64,000 nucleotides of DNA from Manduca sexta. Taxonomy: Eukaryota > Arthropoda > Insecta > Lepidoptera > Sphingidae. The stretch covers positions 5,067,116 to 5,131,115 of the forward strand of contig NC_051121.1 of NCBI RefSeq assembly GCF_014839805.1, read 5' to 3'. The position numbers and the translations under genes were made by a program. This document shows positions 35,141 to 48,290 of the stretch, in pieces (position 1 is the stretch's first letter; each line of letters starts with the position of its first letter). The notes beneath the pieces were generated by a model. The model did no database searches, was not told where the DNA came from, and worked only from the letters and a program-made list of their open reading frames with translations.

Positions 35141-35147
35141 TACTTAC

Positions 35148-35221
35148 AAACAATTGTATTTGTGGTAATGATCTGATTGATTCTTCGTAAGTGACGTCAC
35201 AGCTGCATGGAGGCATTCATT
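35148..35221 (-). CDS. Gyc-alpha-99B: Soluble guanylate cyclase alpha subunit, coding exon 2
   Basis: A 74-nt exon: 24 codons plus two bases, residues 66-89 and the first two bases of Leu90. The acceptor is TTCTAG|AATGAA and the donor is TTGTTT|GTAAGT. It reads NECLHAAVTSLTKNQSDHYH and ends KYNC plus TT, which exon 3 completes to Leu. It belongs to the start of the H-NOX-like (HNOB) fold. It is far too short for ORF finding and was placed by splice phase plus recognition of the alpha-chain sequence. A degenerate copy of repeat family B ends about ten bases beyond the donor. Confidence 0.93.
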
Positions 35222-36458
35222 CTAGAACAAGAGAGAAGTTACATATTATTAAGCTATCTCTGAGAAGTGAGAAAAGCTGTCACGTGTTTATTTAAAACTA
35301 ATATTGTATCAATCGACAATGAAATGAAGAGGTTAGTATACGTCATTAAAAATAAAAGGCATTAATGTCCTTGTGGCATATTATAAAATTTAAAAATCTA
35401 TAAAATGTTCCAGAAAGTGATTGGTTTTCTATCATACATAAATAAAAAATATGTCGTAACATACGCAAATACATATTTAATATAACATATCAAATATTTT
35501 GATATACTCACGTAATAAAAGTAAATTTCGACATTAACAGTTGATTTATACGAAATTCATTATTTAATATGAAACATCCCGGAATCATATCTCATATATT
35601 AATTTCCGTGAGATATCGCAACCGGGCGGTAAGGAAATTAAAAACTCTTCCTCATACGTTTTAACATTAAATTATATACAATTTATATTTAGACGGATAC
35701 AGATGTTTCATATGATCTAGTTTCTTGAATGTATATAAACAAATTGCGAATAGTCATAAATGTATAAACGCACTGTCCTTAGACGAAATTAGAATAAGAT
35801 CTGACCGTGAATAAAAATATCGATACGAAATTTGTGCGCATTCGAAAATAGTGTTTGGAAGTTTTGAAAATCTGATTTACAATGTATCAGAAATAATTAG
35901 AAAGATAACGGTAAATGAAAATTGTATTAGAATGGTAAAATTGTATTAAAGAGGTCGAATATGCAAATTGAATCTGGTAATGTCTATTAACACTCGATAC
36001 CTATCTTTTTTTAATTAGGAATCAACAGAATTTTTTGGTATTGTGTTCTAAAGAAAGATGTCGTTATTTATATCTAAGCTACTTTGAGCATGATGTAGGT
36101 GCCCTAAATACAAACCACATTAATAAACCAGGCCGCAAATCCTCGAACCTTGGGGAGTACTAGCACGTTACATATCGAAACACGTAATATTATAGTATCT
36201 ATTGAATTCCCTTAAGAATCGGTACTTATAGTAAAACATTGGAATCTAGCAAATCATTGGAATCCATAAAACTATATATAATATAGGTAAAAAATTACAA
36301 AATTCTAATACCAATCGTCGGAACAATATAACAAATTATATTTAGTTTCGATTTAAATCTTATAATTAAAACAACGGCCACTGCTTCAAATATGGAACCC
36401 AAAATCTCGGTCGTAATTCTTTTCAATTCAAATTCAGAAAGCAAAGAGCCTTGGGGAA

Positions 36459-36806
36459 TTAAAACGAACATAAGGAAAACTTTACGAGACAAAACCATTT
36501 ATGGCTCAGCTGCATGCACGCAATAGTAAACTTCGGCCGGGAATTTAAAGAGCTGCGGTAAAAGTTTCTGAGTAAAATAACGGAGTTACCATGTTCGTAT
36601 GCACAATAAGTAAATAGATGTGAGTAGATTATGAAATACTGTTTAGTGAATAGTTTTAGAGACACTGATTGGTTGTATGAAACAATAATTACAGCAGCTG
36701 TTACCATGCAATTGTAATCGAGAGCGATCGAGAAAGGGCTTGTCATGAGAGTAGGAAGAGAATTCGGTCCACCACTACGATTTAAATGGTTGTGTGATTC
36801 AAACAT
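36459..36806 (-). other. 115-codon ORF of unknown status
   Basis: The longest open frame in the window apart from the Helitron protein. It has no recognisable domain, an ordinary amino-acid mix and no splice context I can defend. It lies 1.3 kb from exon 2 in intron 1. Probably chance. Confidence 0.12.
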
Positions 36807-39800
36807 TGGTGAAGGTTCTAGATGTCATGGAACTGGAAGTCTTCGACAATAATATGACCCACAACACCAGAATTACACTTAAGGTGAATGCGAGACTACG
36901 TGTGTTACTATTGAGTATTCGTAAAAAAAACTTGTAAGACCATTGCACTACAATTATTGGATTCTCTAATGAGTAGGAATCAGTGTAATTTTATAGGTGG
37001 TGGGTATTTTTAAATACCGAGTTCTGAATTATAATTGTAAGTCTATACAAATTGACAATGCTTTTAGCGTTATAGAAATAATTTATGAATGCTAAGATAC
37101 CGAATTAAATTATGCCCTCGCATCGTTAAGAGGATCTATAAAAAAATATAATTCTGACGCAATAATATAATAAAGAATAAACTGTATGCCATTTGAAACT
37201 GAACTAGATCCAAAATCCATAAACACAAATCCAGATATCATTCTGTTATAACTTCAGTGCAGAAAGGTTCCAAAATAGACTAGTTCAATGAATAAGGCCA
37301 GCGCTATTGAATCCAACCGTTACATATTACGTTGACGCGATATAATGTGACTAGAGGCAAGGACGAGAAGCCATAGGAACGTTGCCGGTAATACAAACTC
37401 CGTTATACCCCTGACCAGATATAGAACACGTTTAAAAATATGGAAATAGTTTTTATTTTTTTACAAGACGTGATGAAACTTGATGAGAATATGACGGTTT
37501 GATATCTGAGAGGACTTGCGTCAATTTCACATGGAATATGGTATTTTGAAGGAATATTTTATATCCAGAATATACCAAAGAGAATACTTTGTTTTTTATA
37601 GTAAATGAAAGAAGCAAAGAGGCATTCGATGTTATTGATCACTTCCGTCCAAGACAAGAAATTTTTCATCTTGCGTGGTCTTCAGTACAGATTGGGATTA
37701 TTCGTAAAGATTTCTGCTTAACGTATTGGTTTATATCAACAACAAATCCTTCATTAATATGAATATGTAATTTAATCAACAGAAAGTCCAGATAGTTTTA
37801 GATTTGACGTCCACGCTAAACATAAAATAAAGTTAATTATAATAATAAAAATATTACCTCAATGAAAATATATAATCACAAAACAACATAAGCTTCAAAA
37901 TAGTGTCCAGAATAAACTAATCCACACTGGAATTAGGTTGGACACGTTGTTTGTAATACCAACTTTGTATGAAAGTTATCAGAAACTGTTACACAAAATG
38001 CAAAATTAGCCCGCAGTATGCCAAAACGAGTTTAAAGGATAAGTTTAGTTAGCCTCCTAGTTTCTGGTTTTAGTGTTTTTAAACAAAAAACGTCCTTGAG
38101 TAAAACTGATGTATTGATATAAACAGAATGTATGTTAGTATTCTTTATCAATATGTTATTTTAATGATGAAAGCTAAACGTTGTTAAGAAACTTAGGAAT
38201 ACCTGCCGACCGGCACTAGATAAGTGTGATGTTTTTTGGCCGAAACATTGTTAGTAGGAGAGGACCATGCCAAAACAGTGGGACAAAAATAATATAGAGG
38301 CAATGTATAACGTAAGTCAAAGATGGTATATTATTATTCTTACAAAAATGAATAATGCAAAATCGTTTTGAGTTCTCAGAGATCTAAAAATATAAACAAT
38401 CTTTATGAAACCATTACCATACATACCTTAATACAATGCTTAACTAACCGTAAAACTTAATACAATTAAATTACAAGACAATTGGAAAACTAACATAAGT
38501 ACCACGAAATAGTGATGAAAATAGCACGACCGATATAAATGTCAAACTTGTCGAACAAAATTTATTAATTACTAAATTGATTGGTTCGCAAATAGTGATT
38601 GACTATTTATAGGCCGCTAAAAGGGTTGTCTAACTAATTACGTTGAAGGACACTTAACAAAGTGTTGGATAGTTTTGGTACAAGTATAGATAGAATGGTG
38701 GAAATTAAAAAATAAACATTAGAATGGTATACATTGGTAATGAGATCATTAATTAGATTGAATTAGAGAATTTATAGACGCTTAGCCGCTCTTACACCCA
38801 CCACTTACAACTCTTGAATCTGGATCAACTGAGGCACGCATTTTATGACACCAAGAGGTAAAGCTCGGTGAGTCTCTAAGAACACTTATTTGTATGTATT
38901 CCGCAACGACATTAATCAATTAGAAAGATAAGGAGAAGTGAAGAGAAGAGAAGAAGTTGGAAATATGAATTGTCCACTTCGTCCATAGTAATATTATTAA
39001 TTAGTTTAAATTAAAAAAAAAACTTGTTTCAATATGTTTTACTTTCATGCACTGTAAAGAAACAACAAATAAGTGAACTCTGTCATGTTTTTACTGGCTG
39101 CGGTTTTAATAAGACACCGTAGATAATATGCTATCGTACTAGGCATTGACAATTCTATGATAACTATAACTTTCTGCGTCTCTGAGTTATTTATCATTTA
39201 GCTAACGTCAACAAAAAATTATGATAAAACATAAATCTCAAACTCAAACATTTGAAGCGTATCCATGCGTGAAAATTCTCAACTTTCCTTTCAAAACATT
39301 CTATCGTAATATATTGCTGTGAGCACGCCGGATCCTAGTAACAGAACACCTTAAGTGATCGCCTCTAGAGGTCACCAAATGGCATGAGACTTAGACGAAT
39401 GACGCAAAATGGCTGCCCATATCAAGTATCTAATGGATACCTATAAGTTTATTTTGCTTGGCTTTTGGATAACCCATTAATATGACAGATGGTTGACGAG
39501 TCATATTTCAAATTTCGAACGTTACATCTTTTCAAATCGGAGTTGTTAGTAAACTTTTTAGCGTTGGGAACTTTGCCAACATCGCTATGGCCCTCAATAC
39601 TCGTAATGGGTTTGAAGCCATCAACATCTATGCATTCGTCGATGCAAATATTCTTGCTGGTGAACACATTATTATTATTTTCGTTAGCAATTTTTTTTAT
39701 TGAGCTGACGCTTCAGTTATATGAATGCAAGCAACAAACTCAGAAATAAGTGCGCGTTTTTTATTGGTCGATTTATGGTTTTGATTCCAGAAGTCTAGTG

Positions 39801-41103
39801 TGCTAGATCTCTGCCACTTCGCCTCTAAAAGGTAAGTTTATTCAGTAAATACATCCAATTTCATCAATAATCTCAATATTGAAAATTCAATTTCTCACTC
39901 GAACGAACAATCGTATTGCTGCAAACATTCAATCCAAGATATTGTTTTCAGATATAATTAATTTCGCATTATTAACTTATTGAAGCATCAATGTTTTGAC
40001 AAATCAGATTTGGCTACGTCATAAAGAAAACACAATTACCGCCTTAGCTACGCGAAGTGAACTCCACAATTTCGGACTCATTTGAATAATTCCATAAGCC
40101 AATTTGAATACAGGAAAATTCACAAGACTTTCTTCACTTTTATTAAAAGGATGTTGCTATGGTATTTTTATATGTAGCTTGACAATGGTAATGAATTATT
40201 TATCGACCAACATTTATTTTTCTTGTCTTTTATGTGAATAGTCAGACCTTTGCTAAAATACATTATTCTATTTCTCTTGCCGTCGTTAATAGTGGAATGA
40301 TAGAGTAATACATCGACATTGCATTCTGAGCTATAAGCAAATAATATAAATCAAATATTATGGTAGAAAATAATGTTTATTCTTGACTGGGTTTTACCTA
40401 TGGCTCCGTCCGCCTGAAAAAAGGTCCCGCTTTATATTAACTCGAGGTAAAATACCCTTTACCACTTGTGAATAACGTAACTTCATATTAGTAAAAGAAT
40501 TTTCAGAATCAGATCAATTTTTCCAGAGATTAGTCCCTAAAAACCTGCGATGTTTTCCTCTTCATAATATAAATATAAACATAGATGAGTAATGGTATTT
40601 TAGCCAAAAATAGTTATTCGTTGGTAAATATATTATACTAAACCAAAAATACTAAGGAATTGTTTTAGTTTCACATCACTGTTAAACATAAAAAAAATAC
40701 TAGATCATAACAAAACGTTGTGGTGTAAAAACTGAACTAACATTGAAAAGTACTTAAGTTAACAAAAATAGAAATCGCATTATGTCAGTAATAAAACTGC
40801 ATAATTAAAACATTACCAAAGTGTAACAAAACGTCAACAAGATTGCAAACCGTAAATATTAATTGCATTAATTAAAATTTAAGTGATAATTACAAAGTTG
40901 CTGCCGCGGGTGACGGCGGTACAACTTGTCTTGGCCTAAGGTACAAACTTACAGCTATACTTTAATAAATACTTAAAATCATTTTAGACCCTCCAATTGT
41001 TAAATGATATAAATGCTCTTACACTTACTACTACTTCTGTGATCTAACACGCTCTTAAATTTACTAGTACAACTTCAATAATCTGACTCACTCGATACTC
41101 TAA

Positions 41104-41175
41104 CTAGACCCTACTTTATTTACCATTCGGTATAGTGGAGTAAAGAGCAAAGGGTCACTTGTCGAAAAAAAAAAG
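41104..41175 (+). repeat. Family B 3' fragment
   Basis: ACCCTACTTTATTTACCATT, GGTATAGTGGAGTAAAGAGC and a poly-A tail. Confidence 0.5.
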
Positions 41176-41739
41176 TTGGACGGTGGCTTATGTTTGATAA
41201 CGAGTGATAAAACCTAAAAACTGACTGAGTTTAGATTCTAATCTATAAGCGTTTCAGTATAATGTAACTTTCTTACCGAAACAATTTTAAGAATCACTAC
41301 AATGGTGCAAAAGATAAGCGCGTTCAAGGTAAAATATAATTTCTTTAAGTTTAATATTAAGTACTAAGTTATTTGGCAAAGCAACAGTAAGATATATTTT
41401 TTCTATACCAAGATGAAGGAATTTTAAATTTATGGAACAAGTTTTTGCCAATTCCATTCAACTTTGAGCTCAACGTAACCTTCACAAGTTTTATTTATTT
41501 TTTTATTTATTTACCAAAAAATAAGTTCACATTATATATTGGTCCCCTGGCACAAACTAAGTTAACCAGTATTTTGGGTAACAGTGTTCATCCACACGTA
41601 TAATATTGTCTTAATGTATTAATGACACAATTTGGGATTCATATCTATATGAATAACAATAATAAGTAAGTATTATTTTACATGTGTCAAGCCCATTAAT
41701 CTGCTATGGAGTTTTTATGTTGCTATCAGTGGTGAAAAG

Positions 41740-41900
41740 TGAAACTTTCTAAAAAGAAACCCGACTCAACATATACGTACTTATATACATAAAAACAGTC
41801 TGCAAATCGTTCTAATGATATTTAGATTCTACAGAAATTCTAGATCAAGGGAAGTCAGCCAGAATCGGATTATTTTGACCCTTTGCCACGGATTCCTATA
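41740..41900 (+). repeat. Family H repeat copy 2
   Basis: AAAGAAACCCGACTCAACAT, CTGCAAATCGTTCTAATGAT and GGGAAGTCAGCCAGAATCGG. Confidence 0.5.
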
Positions 41901-42384
41901 GAGTTTGTAGCACATACTCTCTATCCACCTGTAAAACGTACCACACACCACGTGCTTTAACGTTGATACGTTCTGAATAGTTCGTGTTTATTCAAAATTG
42001 CCTACTGTTTAATGAAAGAAATTTCACGAACTTTACAGTTAGTAAGAAAACAAACATAGCCTGAAGGTAGAATATTGATTACTATGGGTATCCAGGAAGA
42101 TTTTTTTATACGAATTTCGAATCGAAATTCTTATGACAACCGAAATTATACTAACATTTGGGTTCGTTTCAAAGAATGTTGTATTTAGTAATGACGATAT
42201 TATGAGACTTGACAAGATATTAACGCAGATCACGCCATACGTCCTATATCAAAAATAAAAAAGTGAAATTTGATCTAGTAAAAAAATTATGGTGAAAAAA
42301 TGACAGTTAAGTCAATGAATAAATCTCTCCTAGCCGAATGTCGACCACGGCGGCCAACCTCAATGGAGATCAGCCAGATACGCA

Positions 42385-42657
42385 AGATATATTATACAGC
42401 ACAGGTGTGTGCGTAATACACAGGTGCACCCTCTATTCCTCCACTCTGATACGGTGAAACGGCAATGCGACATGTCCGGAAAGAGATCAGGTGCGGCAAC
42501 AACGGCTTTACGTGTTCCGAGGCACAGGAGTATAACAGAAGTAACAGGAGTAAACCAGTCACAATTATTTTTAGCCCAACCTGGGATTCGAACCCTAGAC
42601 CGCAGCGCAATAGTCGTGCTCATAACGTGTACGCAATACAACTACGAGCAGTCAACG
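42385..42657 (-). mobile_element. tRNA-derived SINE
   Basis: On the reverse strand, GACTGCTCGTAGTTGTATTG then TCTAGGGTTCGAATCCCAGG (perfect B box) and TTGGGCTAAAAATAATTGTG. The body runs to about 42385. Four overlapping ORFs on both strands are by-products. Confidence 0.65.
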
Positions 42658-43247
42658 AAAAAAGACAATTAAGCAGTAGATATTTAAGTTCAGACTTTAT
42701 TAATTTTGGGTATTCTACTAGTATATATGTATTTCATTTCCCCACATTACATTAGCTTAATGAAAATATAATGCCCATTATATACCATTCCCAGACGAAT
42801 CGAAACGGCCATTAATCTCAAAGCTGACACACTTCTTTGTCTACTGAATCATTAATTCTCGTGTGTTCCTACAGCCTCCACAGAATGTGGAAGCGAGATA
42901 AATGTTACTGTTGCTATTGTTTTAGAGGTATTAAAGATTTTTGTGGTGTTAAAAATATTTTAGGTAAGATAGGTTTGTCGATATGTAAAATTTCAGTTAT
43001 ATTTCGCATCAACATTATCGGCTAATACGCAAAATGATGTAATAAACGGATCAGAAGAATACAAACCTGCTTTGGGACGCCATTCTTGCTTTTTCTTTTC
43101 AAAGTTATCGTTGTAAATGCAAGAAATGTTTTCCATATTTAACTACAACATGGCGAGTTATTTATATTGCTCTGGTAAGACAGGTTCATTACCTGAACCT
43201 ATACCCTAAATGACCATGGTTTTGCTTCTTGAAGCAATGCATATTGC

Positions 43248-43355
43248 TGGAGCCTGATTGTTACTACAATATCTCACAAATAGACGTGTACTTATCTGTT
43301 TACATATATCCTAAGTTACACTGTGTGTTAAGAATACCCAAACACCTTTTTATCT
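43248..43355 (+). repeat. Family G repeat copy 2
   Basis: TGGAGCCTGATTGTTACTAC, TTACATATATCCTAAGTTAC, ACTGTGTGTTAAGAA; aligned by eye with 30885-30995. Confidence 0.5.
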
Positions 43356-44200
43356 ATCTACAATAATTTATTATAACAAAATAAACACAAAAACATTTAT
43401 CGCATCCATCAGTTTGATACGTCACCGTCACAAAACTTTATATAACGCGGAATCTCCATTTAACTTATCTCCCTCAGAATTTTTTCCCAAGAATCTTTGG
43501 ACTTCATAATGTTTACTGATTTGGGAAACATTTCAAAGAAAACTTCTGTATTATGAGATACCTTAAAGGTATCTCGGCGGTGGAAGCTGGAATCGTTACG
43601 TTCTAGTCGGATTGTAACTATTTCAATTAGGAAATTCCTCGTGGGAACGGCAAGGATTTGGAGCACGAAACGTAAAACATTGTCGTATGTCGAATTTTAT
43701 AATATAGTCTATGTTGAGCATTAACTAGCCATTTATGTTTTACAGCACAACAAAATAATGATAGTAGTATCATTTAAAAACCCTAATCAGTACGTAAAAT
43801 AATAAATAAACGAACAATGTATACCAAAATTCGAATATCACGAAGTGAGAAAACTTCAAATAATTTCCTCTTTGAATAATAAAATTCTAATTTCAACGGT
43901 TCTCGAGATAATTAAGAAGATTATGTTGAAACGACGAACTATAGGGATGTTGACTTAATTTATGAACTTTCCAAAAACAATAAGCCGAATATTAACGCAG
44001 AAGAATAACTAAAATCGGTTGTTATACTTCATATATAATTGTTTAAAGAGTGTTATATGAATCTTCCTTGCATAACAGACCTGAAATAAATGTGACATCA
44101 CCGGACATTCCGTTTCTATTTAATCGCTTGTTTTATAAAATATAACACATATCTCTATAATTATTACACCATGAACGAAAACACATAATAATATGAAAAT

Positions 44201-44494
44201 ATTAGCCCTGTATTATATACTCCACTGTTAGGGACAGGGCTCCTCTACTACTGAGAGGGATTAGACCTTAGTCCAACGCTAGGCTAGTGCGAATTGGCAG
44301 ACTTCATATAACCCCAAAATTCTTATAGGGAACTTCTCAGGTTGCCTCACGATGTTTTCCTTCACCATTAAAGTAAGCGATAATTCACAAAGATTACACA
44401 CATAGCTTCAAAAATGTCCGACGTGCCTTTGGGTGTTTAACCTGCGGACATTCGTCTCGGCAATCCGTTCCACAACCAGCTAGGCTATCGCCGC
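44201..44494 (-). mobile_element. SINE-A, nearly full length
   Basis: ATTAGCCCTGTATTATATAC on the left, CAGCTAGGCTATCGCCGC on the right, and a standard body with several small deletions. Confidence 0.78.
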
Positions 44495-45186
44495 TTTTCG
44501 CTAGACGAAAATAGTGTTAATAAATTTAAAGAACTACCTGAATTCGAAAGTTTAAATAAAATAATGCTTTATATGACTCGTAAATCCGAAGTCCATGATT
44601 CACGAGTAGCGTAATAAATCATATCAAAACAGTAAATTATCATCCCACCCATTTTAACACCATCCATCATTCATAAATATGTAATGATTTCGCCAAAGGA
44701 AATAGTAAATGGTCCATGAATGATCAAAGGATTTGATAATTACAACCTTTTGACGACTTCTGGCTGAAGTACATTAATATTATTAATAAAGATAATATAT
44801 TACACCATTCAGGTATACATAAAGGTCTCTATGCCAGTTAATGCCATCTAACAAGATTTTATAAGACATTATGTGGGTATATTACTGAATGTTGTCTGAA
44901 TTCGTCTTGGTAATGTAAATGCTTTATCAATTATTATTAATCTACACTTTTCTTTTTAACGTAAAAACCTGGTCAATAAATCGTAATTAAAATCAATTAA
45001 TAAAACATAATTGTACTACTAAATTTATCTCAAACTCCTGTTTCCCAAAAAAATATGAATATATTTAGAGTATTTATAACGCGACGAGATCAAATCGAAT
45101 ATCTGTTTTATACCTGATTCATCAAATAAATAGACAAATATAAAAAGAAGTACTCAAAAAACCCCGATAACAAACAATAAACGTCT

Positions 45187-45430
45187 TCAACAGATCCAAG
45201 GCGAGAACACATTCAAAACGGAAAGAATAATAAAAATGTAAAGCACACAACTTCCACAACATTTGACAACATAAATCCCTTTCCAATGCAGAATCAATGC
45301 GTGGAGACGATCAATCAAATCATCCGCAGCCGTAGGGTAATTTGTCAGTGTTGACAGCCCGAGCAGTTTGCCAGAACGGGCATTGTTCACACAGGAACCT
45401 GCCGACTGTGAATTTGGACAGTTTGTATCG
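45187..45430 (-). other. Exon-like open stretch inside intron 1, unrecognised
   Basis: The minus frame after AATTCACAG reads SAGSCVNNARSGKLLG then LSTLTNYPTAADDLIDRLHA and continues to a stop at 45187. Base composition is more even than around it, and an AG acceptor-like site precedes it. No family recognised; no clear donor. It could be an exon of a nested gene, a pseudogene, or chance. Confidence 0.2.
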
Positions 45431-45489
45431 TTTAACGATATTAATATGAATGCTTTTATTCATGTTAATACGATATTATATTTCATATA

Positions 45490-45754
45490 TTGGTGGTAAG
45501 ATATGTTTTATATCCGCTCGAATACGCACCACCGTACGCAATTGTTAAAACCCGCCATAGTGGCCCACGTAAGTGTGTCGCGTTACGGCATCAGCCTGTG
45601 TATATCCGGTTTGAACAGACCGGCATAATTGTGTCGGCTGTCGGGTAGAATCAACTCTCGTCAATCGATATTCTATTGGACCCCACTCCACTAACCATCA
45701 GTTAGTAGTAGAAGCAGTGGGGGTCACTTTACCGTGCTTTTAAAAAAAAAAAAA
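45490..45754 (+). repeat. Family B repeat, near full length
   Basis: TGGTGGTAAGATATGTTTTA head, GTGTCGCGTTACGGCATCAG, GACCCCACTCCACTAACCAT, and a poly-A tail after the GGGTCACTTTACCG block. Confidence 0.78.
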
Positions 45755-46759
45755 CTAAATACTTAATATCCATGTATTATACCATTTCAATTTTGGGCAC
45801 GTGCCTCCTTTACAAGTAATTTTAAGCCATCATGATAACCTAATCCGATCAGACTTTAAAAATCCTCAAGATTCTTGCCTCAAATAATATCACTCAATAG
45901 CTGTCATACTTTTTTCATTACTTCATTGCATTTGTATTACATGACTCGTATTATTGGACTATTAATTTGACATAACATTGCATCTAGTTTAGTCACTGCT
46001 AAGATAAAAAACACCGTGGTTTAATTTCAATTAGGGCATAGGTTTAAAGAAGACAATCTAGTCTTAATGTAATTTAGTGCTTAAATATTGTTAATAATGA
46101 TTGTGTTCTGTATTATGCCTTTTGTTAAATAATAAAAAACATCCAAACCCATTATGTTTTACAAACATCCATTGAAGATAAACGACATTACGTCTTTCAG
46201 CCATCCGTCTCTCAGCGCCCGATATATCTTTAAAACTACTTCCATCTAGAACAGAACCGGCGCATCCAGTAGATTTAAAGCTCTTATTTACGATCTATCT
46301 ATCGCAAGACACGTCAATAGCGGCTCATTCGGTTAAACCGGAGTTCCAATCAGCGTTGAGTGGTACAATAAAACCTTAACAGTACGACACTATCCAGTGA
46401 CGCGATCGCTTAATTAATCATCCGTGACTTTAGACTTTTATTGAACTAGAGATTACGTAATTTTCTTCCAACTTGGCGAGGGTTGCCTTTTTAAACGTTA
46501 AAGTTAATGAAGCTATTATTTAAATTTATTTATGTAAAGTGGATTCTTTTGGACACTGCATGGATAGTTTTCAATTTATAAATTGCATTGAAGAAATAAC
46601 ATTGTTATTTTATCCTTAAAAGGAGGTGCTAAATAATTGTATAGATTGAATTGGATAATTAATGTTTTTTTATTTTCAAACATATTTTTCATAGACACCC
46701 TATTAACATATTTTATTTAATTAGCTAATTAGTTGAATTTTAAAAACATAACTAAAGAA

Positions 46760-46845
46760 AAGTCAAATATGCCCTTGCCCTTGGATTTTGAACCTCCAGG
46801 CATTTGTCATGGCAGACGTTCTACTCCCAATTAGGCTATCGCCAC
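46760..46845 (-). mobile_element. SINE-A 5' fragment
   Basis: CCCTTGGATTTTGAACCTCC and CCAATTAGGCTATCGCCAC are the complements of the B and A boxes. Only the tRNA-like head remains. Confidence 0.65.
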
Positions 46846-47202
46846 TATCAATATCTGCTATACCATAATCAATACAATTAATAATAGATTACAATCATTA
46901 TGAAACGTGTCCAAAGTAAAGTTTGGCAATCGACACATTTTTCATATAATGCGTCCATTGTTGTAACTGGCCCATTGTTCGAAATTTTAATTCGTGCGAC
47001 TGCAATACTGTCGTGTTTGTATTGCGACGAGATATGAAGTGGAATATAAATACTTATACATGTAATCATATCTCATATCAATCTGTTTCTAATTAAATAT
47101 ACTGGGTCATCTTAAAATTGCGTTAATAAATGATACCAAATACTCGTTTTTACGTATGCTAATATTATGCCAAAAATTATCCATGAATAATGAATATTTT
47201 CA

Positions 47203-47300
47203 TTTAAATTAAACTATTTTTTGCATTTTATCGCGGTTTTACTATTTTACTTTTCTCCCGACGTTTCGAAGACTGCAGCGTTCATGGTCCCCCCCGTGCC
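47203..47300 (+). mobile_element. Family C left end
   Basis: TTAAATTAAACTATTTTTTG, TTATCGCGGTTTTACTATTT, CTCCCGACGTTTCGAAGACT. The matching right end is absent nearby, but an inverted end occurs at 49385-49510. Confidence 0.55.
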
Positions 47301-47739
47301 CATGGAGGCTGCAAAGTCTTAGCTCAAGTATGGTGCCGCCAAATTATAAAAGTGATTGCAATTAATATCTTACAATGGAATAGTACCTTTAGAATAAAAA
47401 AAAAGTTATTACTTTAACGTTTTTACGTTATTGTTATGACTCATTGATTATAAATTCAATGAAGTCTAAAATCTTGAAAATATCTAACTGGTTTTTAACA
47501 CCCATAATCAGTCTACCATCTTTCATAGAAGATAGATAAACACTGACAACGAAAAATGGCTCAGAGTAGGGACTGCCTTTTTATGCGCCCTTTTGCACAT
47601 ATCCATCCTATTCTTCAGTCAACCGCTTATATCCTATAGATATTGTATGGCTTCATATTAAATTTAAGAGTGATTCACACCAGATGGAACGTATAAAAAG
47701 TAACAATGGACCATCATCGACTATTTATTTTGTTTTATC

Positions 47740-48290
47740 ACCGCCCGTGGACACACACATAGAGAAATTACGTAGGATACAAATCTGGTGAAGTCAATCA
47801 GTATACAACTCTCTAAATCTCTTCCTCCTTTTTTATTACAACTATCGCCAACCTCCGTAGAGGTGACAGAACGGTCATGTTGAGTCCGCCGCTCTTATAA
47901 CCCTGCGTTGGACCTCGCGGAAAGATGGAAAACGTCAGGCAACCGCCTGGCCAAGTTCCGCCAAGTTCCTCATACTATATACACTCTATGCATGACAATA
48001 TCAACTAAAATGTGGGTATCTTCAGTGCATTAGGATCAGCAGTAGGGTTCCTCTATGACGGAAAGCGTCTAGCTGTCGTCCTCGACCGCTTCTATCACGG
48101 AACCTCTTTCACGTACCTGACGGCAACCTCCTCTTTCGCAGAACTTTTCTCACCTACCCAGGTAGTGGTTAAATGTGGGTCCATCATCCGTGCAACACAA
48201 TTTATGCTGCAATACTATTTGGCCAAGGTTTTACGATTGACTGTGTCTACCTTCATTGGATCATACTGCAGTAATTCACGTTAGAAGAAT
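47740..48290. other. GC-richer unclassified block
   Basis: Contains ATCACCGCCCGTGGACACAC, CAACCTCCGTAGAGGTGACA and AACCGCCTGGCCAAGTTCCG with a nearby 10-base repeat (GCCAAGTTCC twice). A 90-codon plus ORF (48012-48284) overlaps it. The composition differs from the surrounding intron and suggests a retroelement remnant, but no motif was identified. Confidence 0.3.

Larger units (their letters stand above)
34552..35147 (-). other. sGC alpha intron 2
   Basis: A 596-bp intron. It contains a short SINE-A 3' fragment (34631-34695) and a degenerate family B copy (35006-35140) that reaches almost to the exon 2 donor. Confidence 0.9.

Noticed and set aside
34998..35216. 72-codon minus ORF overlapping exon 2
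   Set aside because: It reads exon 2 in the wrong frame and continues into a repeat; the splice-supported frame is the real one.
39449..39749. Overlapping ORFs on both strands in intron 1
   Set aside because: Neither has a recognised domain. The minus frame has somewhat protein-like composition, but an upstream stop and the lack of splice sites leave it unsupported.
42360..42755. Four overlapping ORFs of 72-96 codons
   Set aside because: They are shadows of a tRNA-derived SINE on both strands.
48012..48284. 90-codon plus ORF as a host protein
   Set aside because: No recognised family, no splice context, and it lies in a GC-richer block that looks like a repeat remnant.
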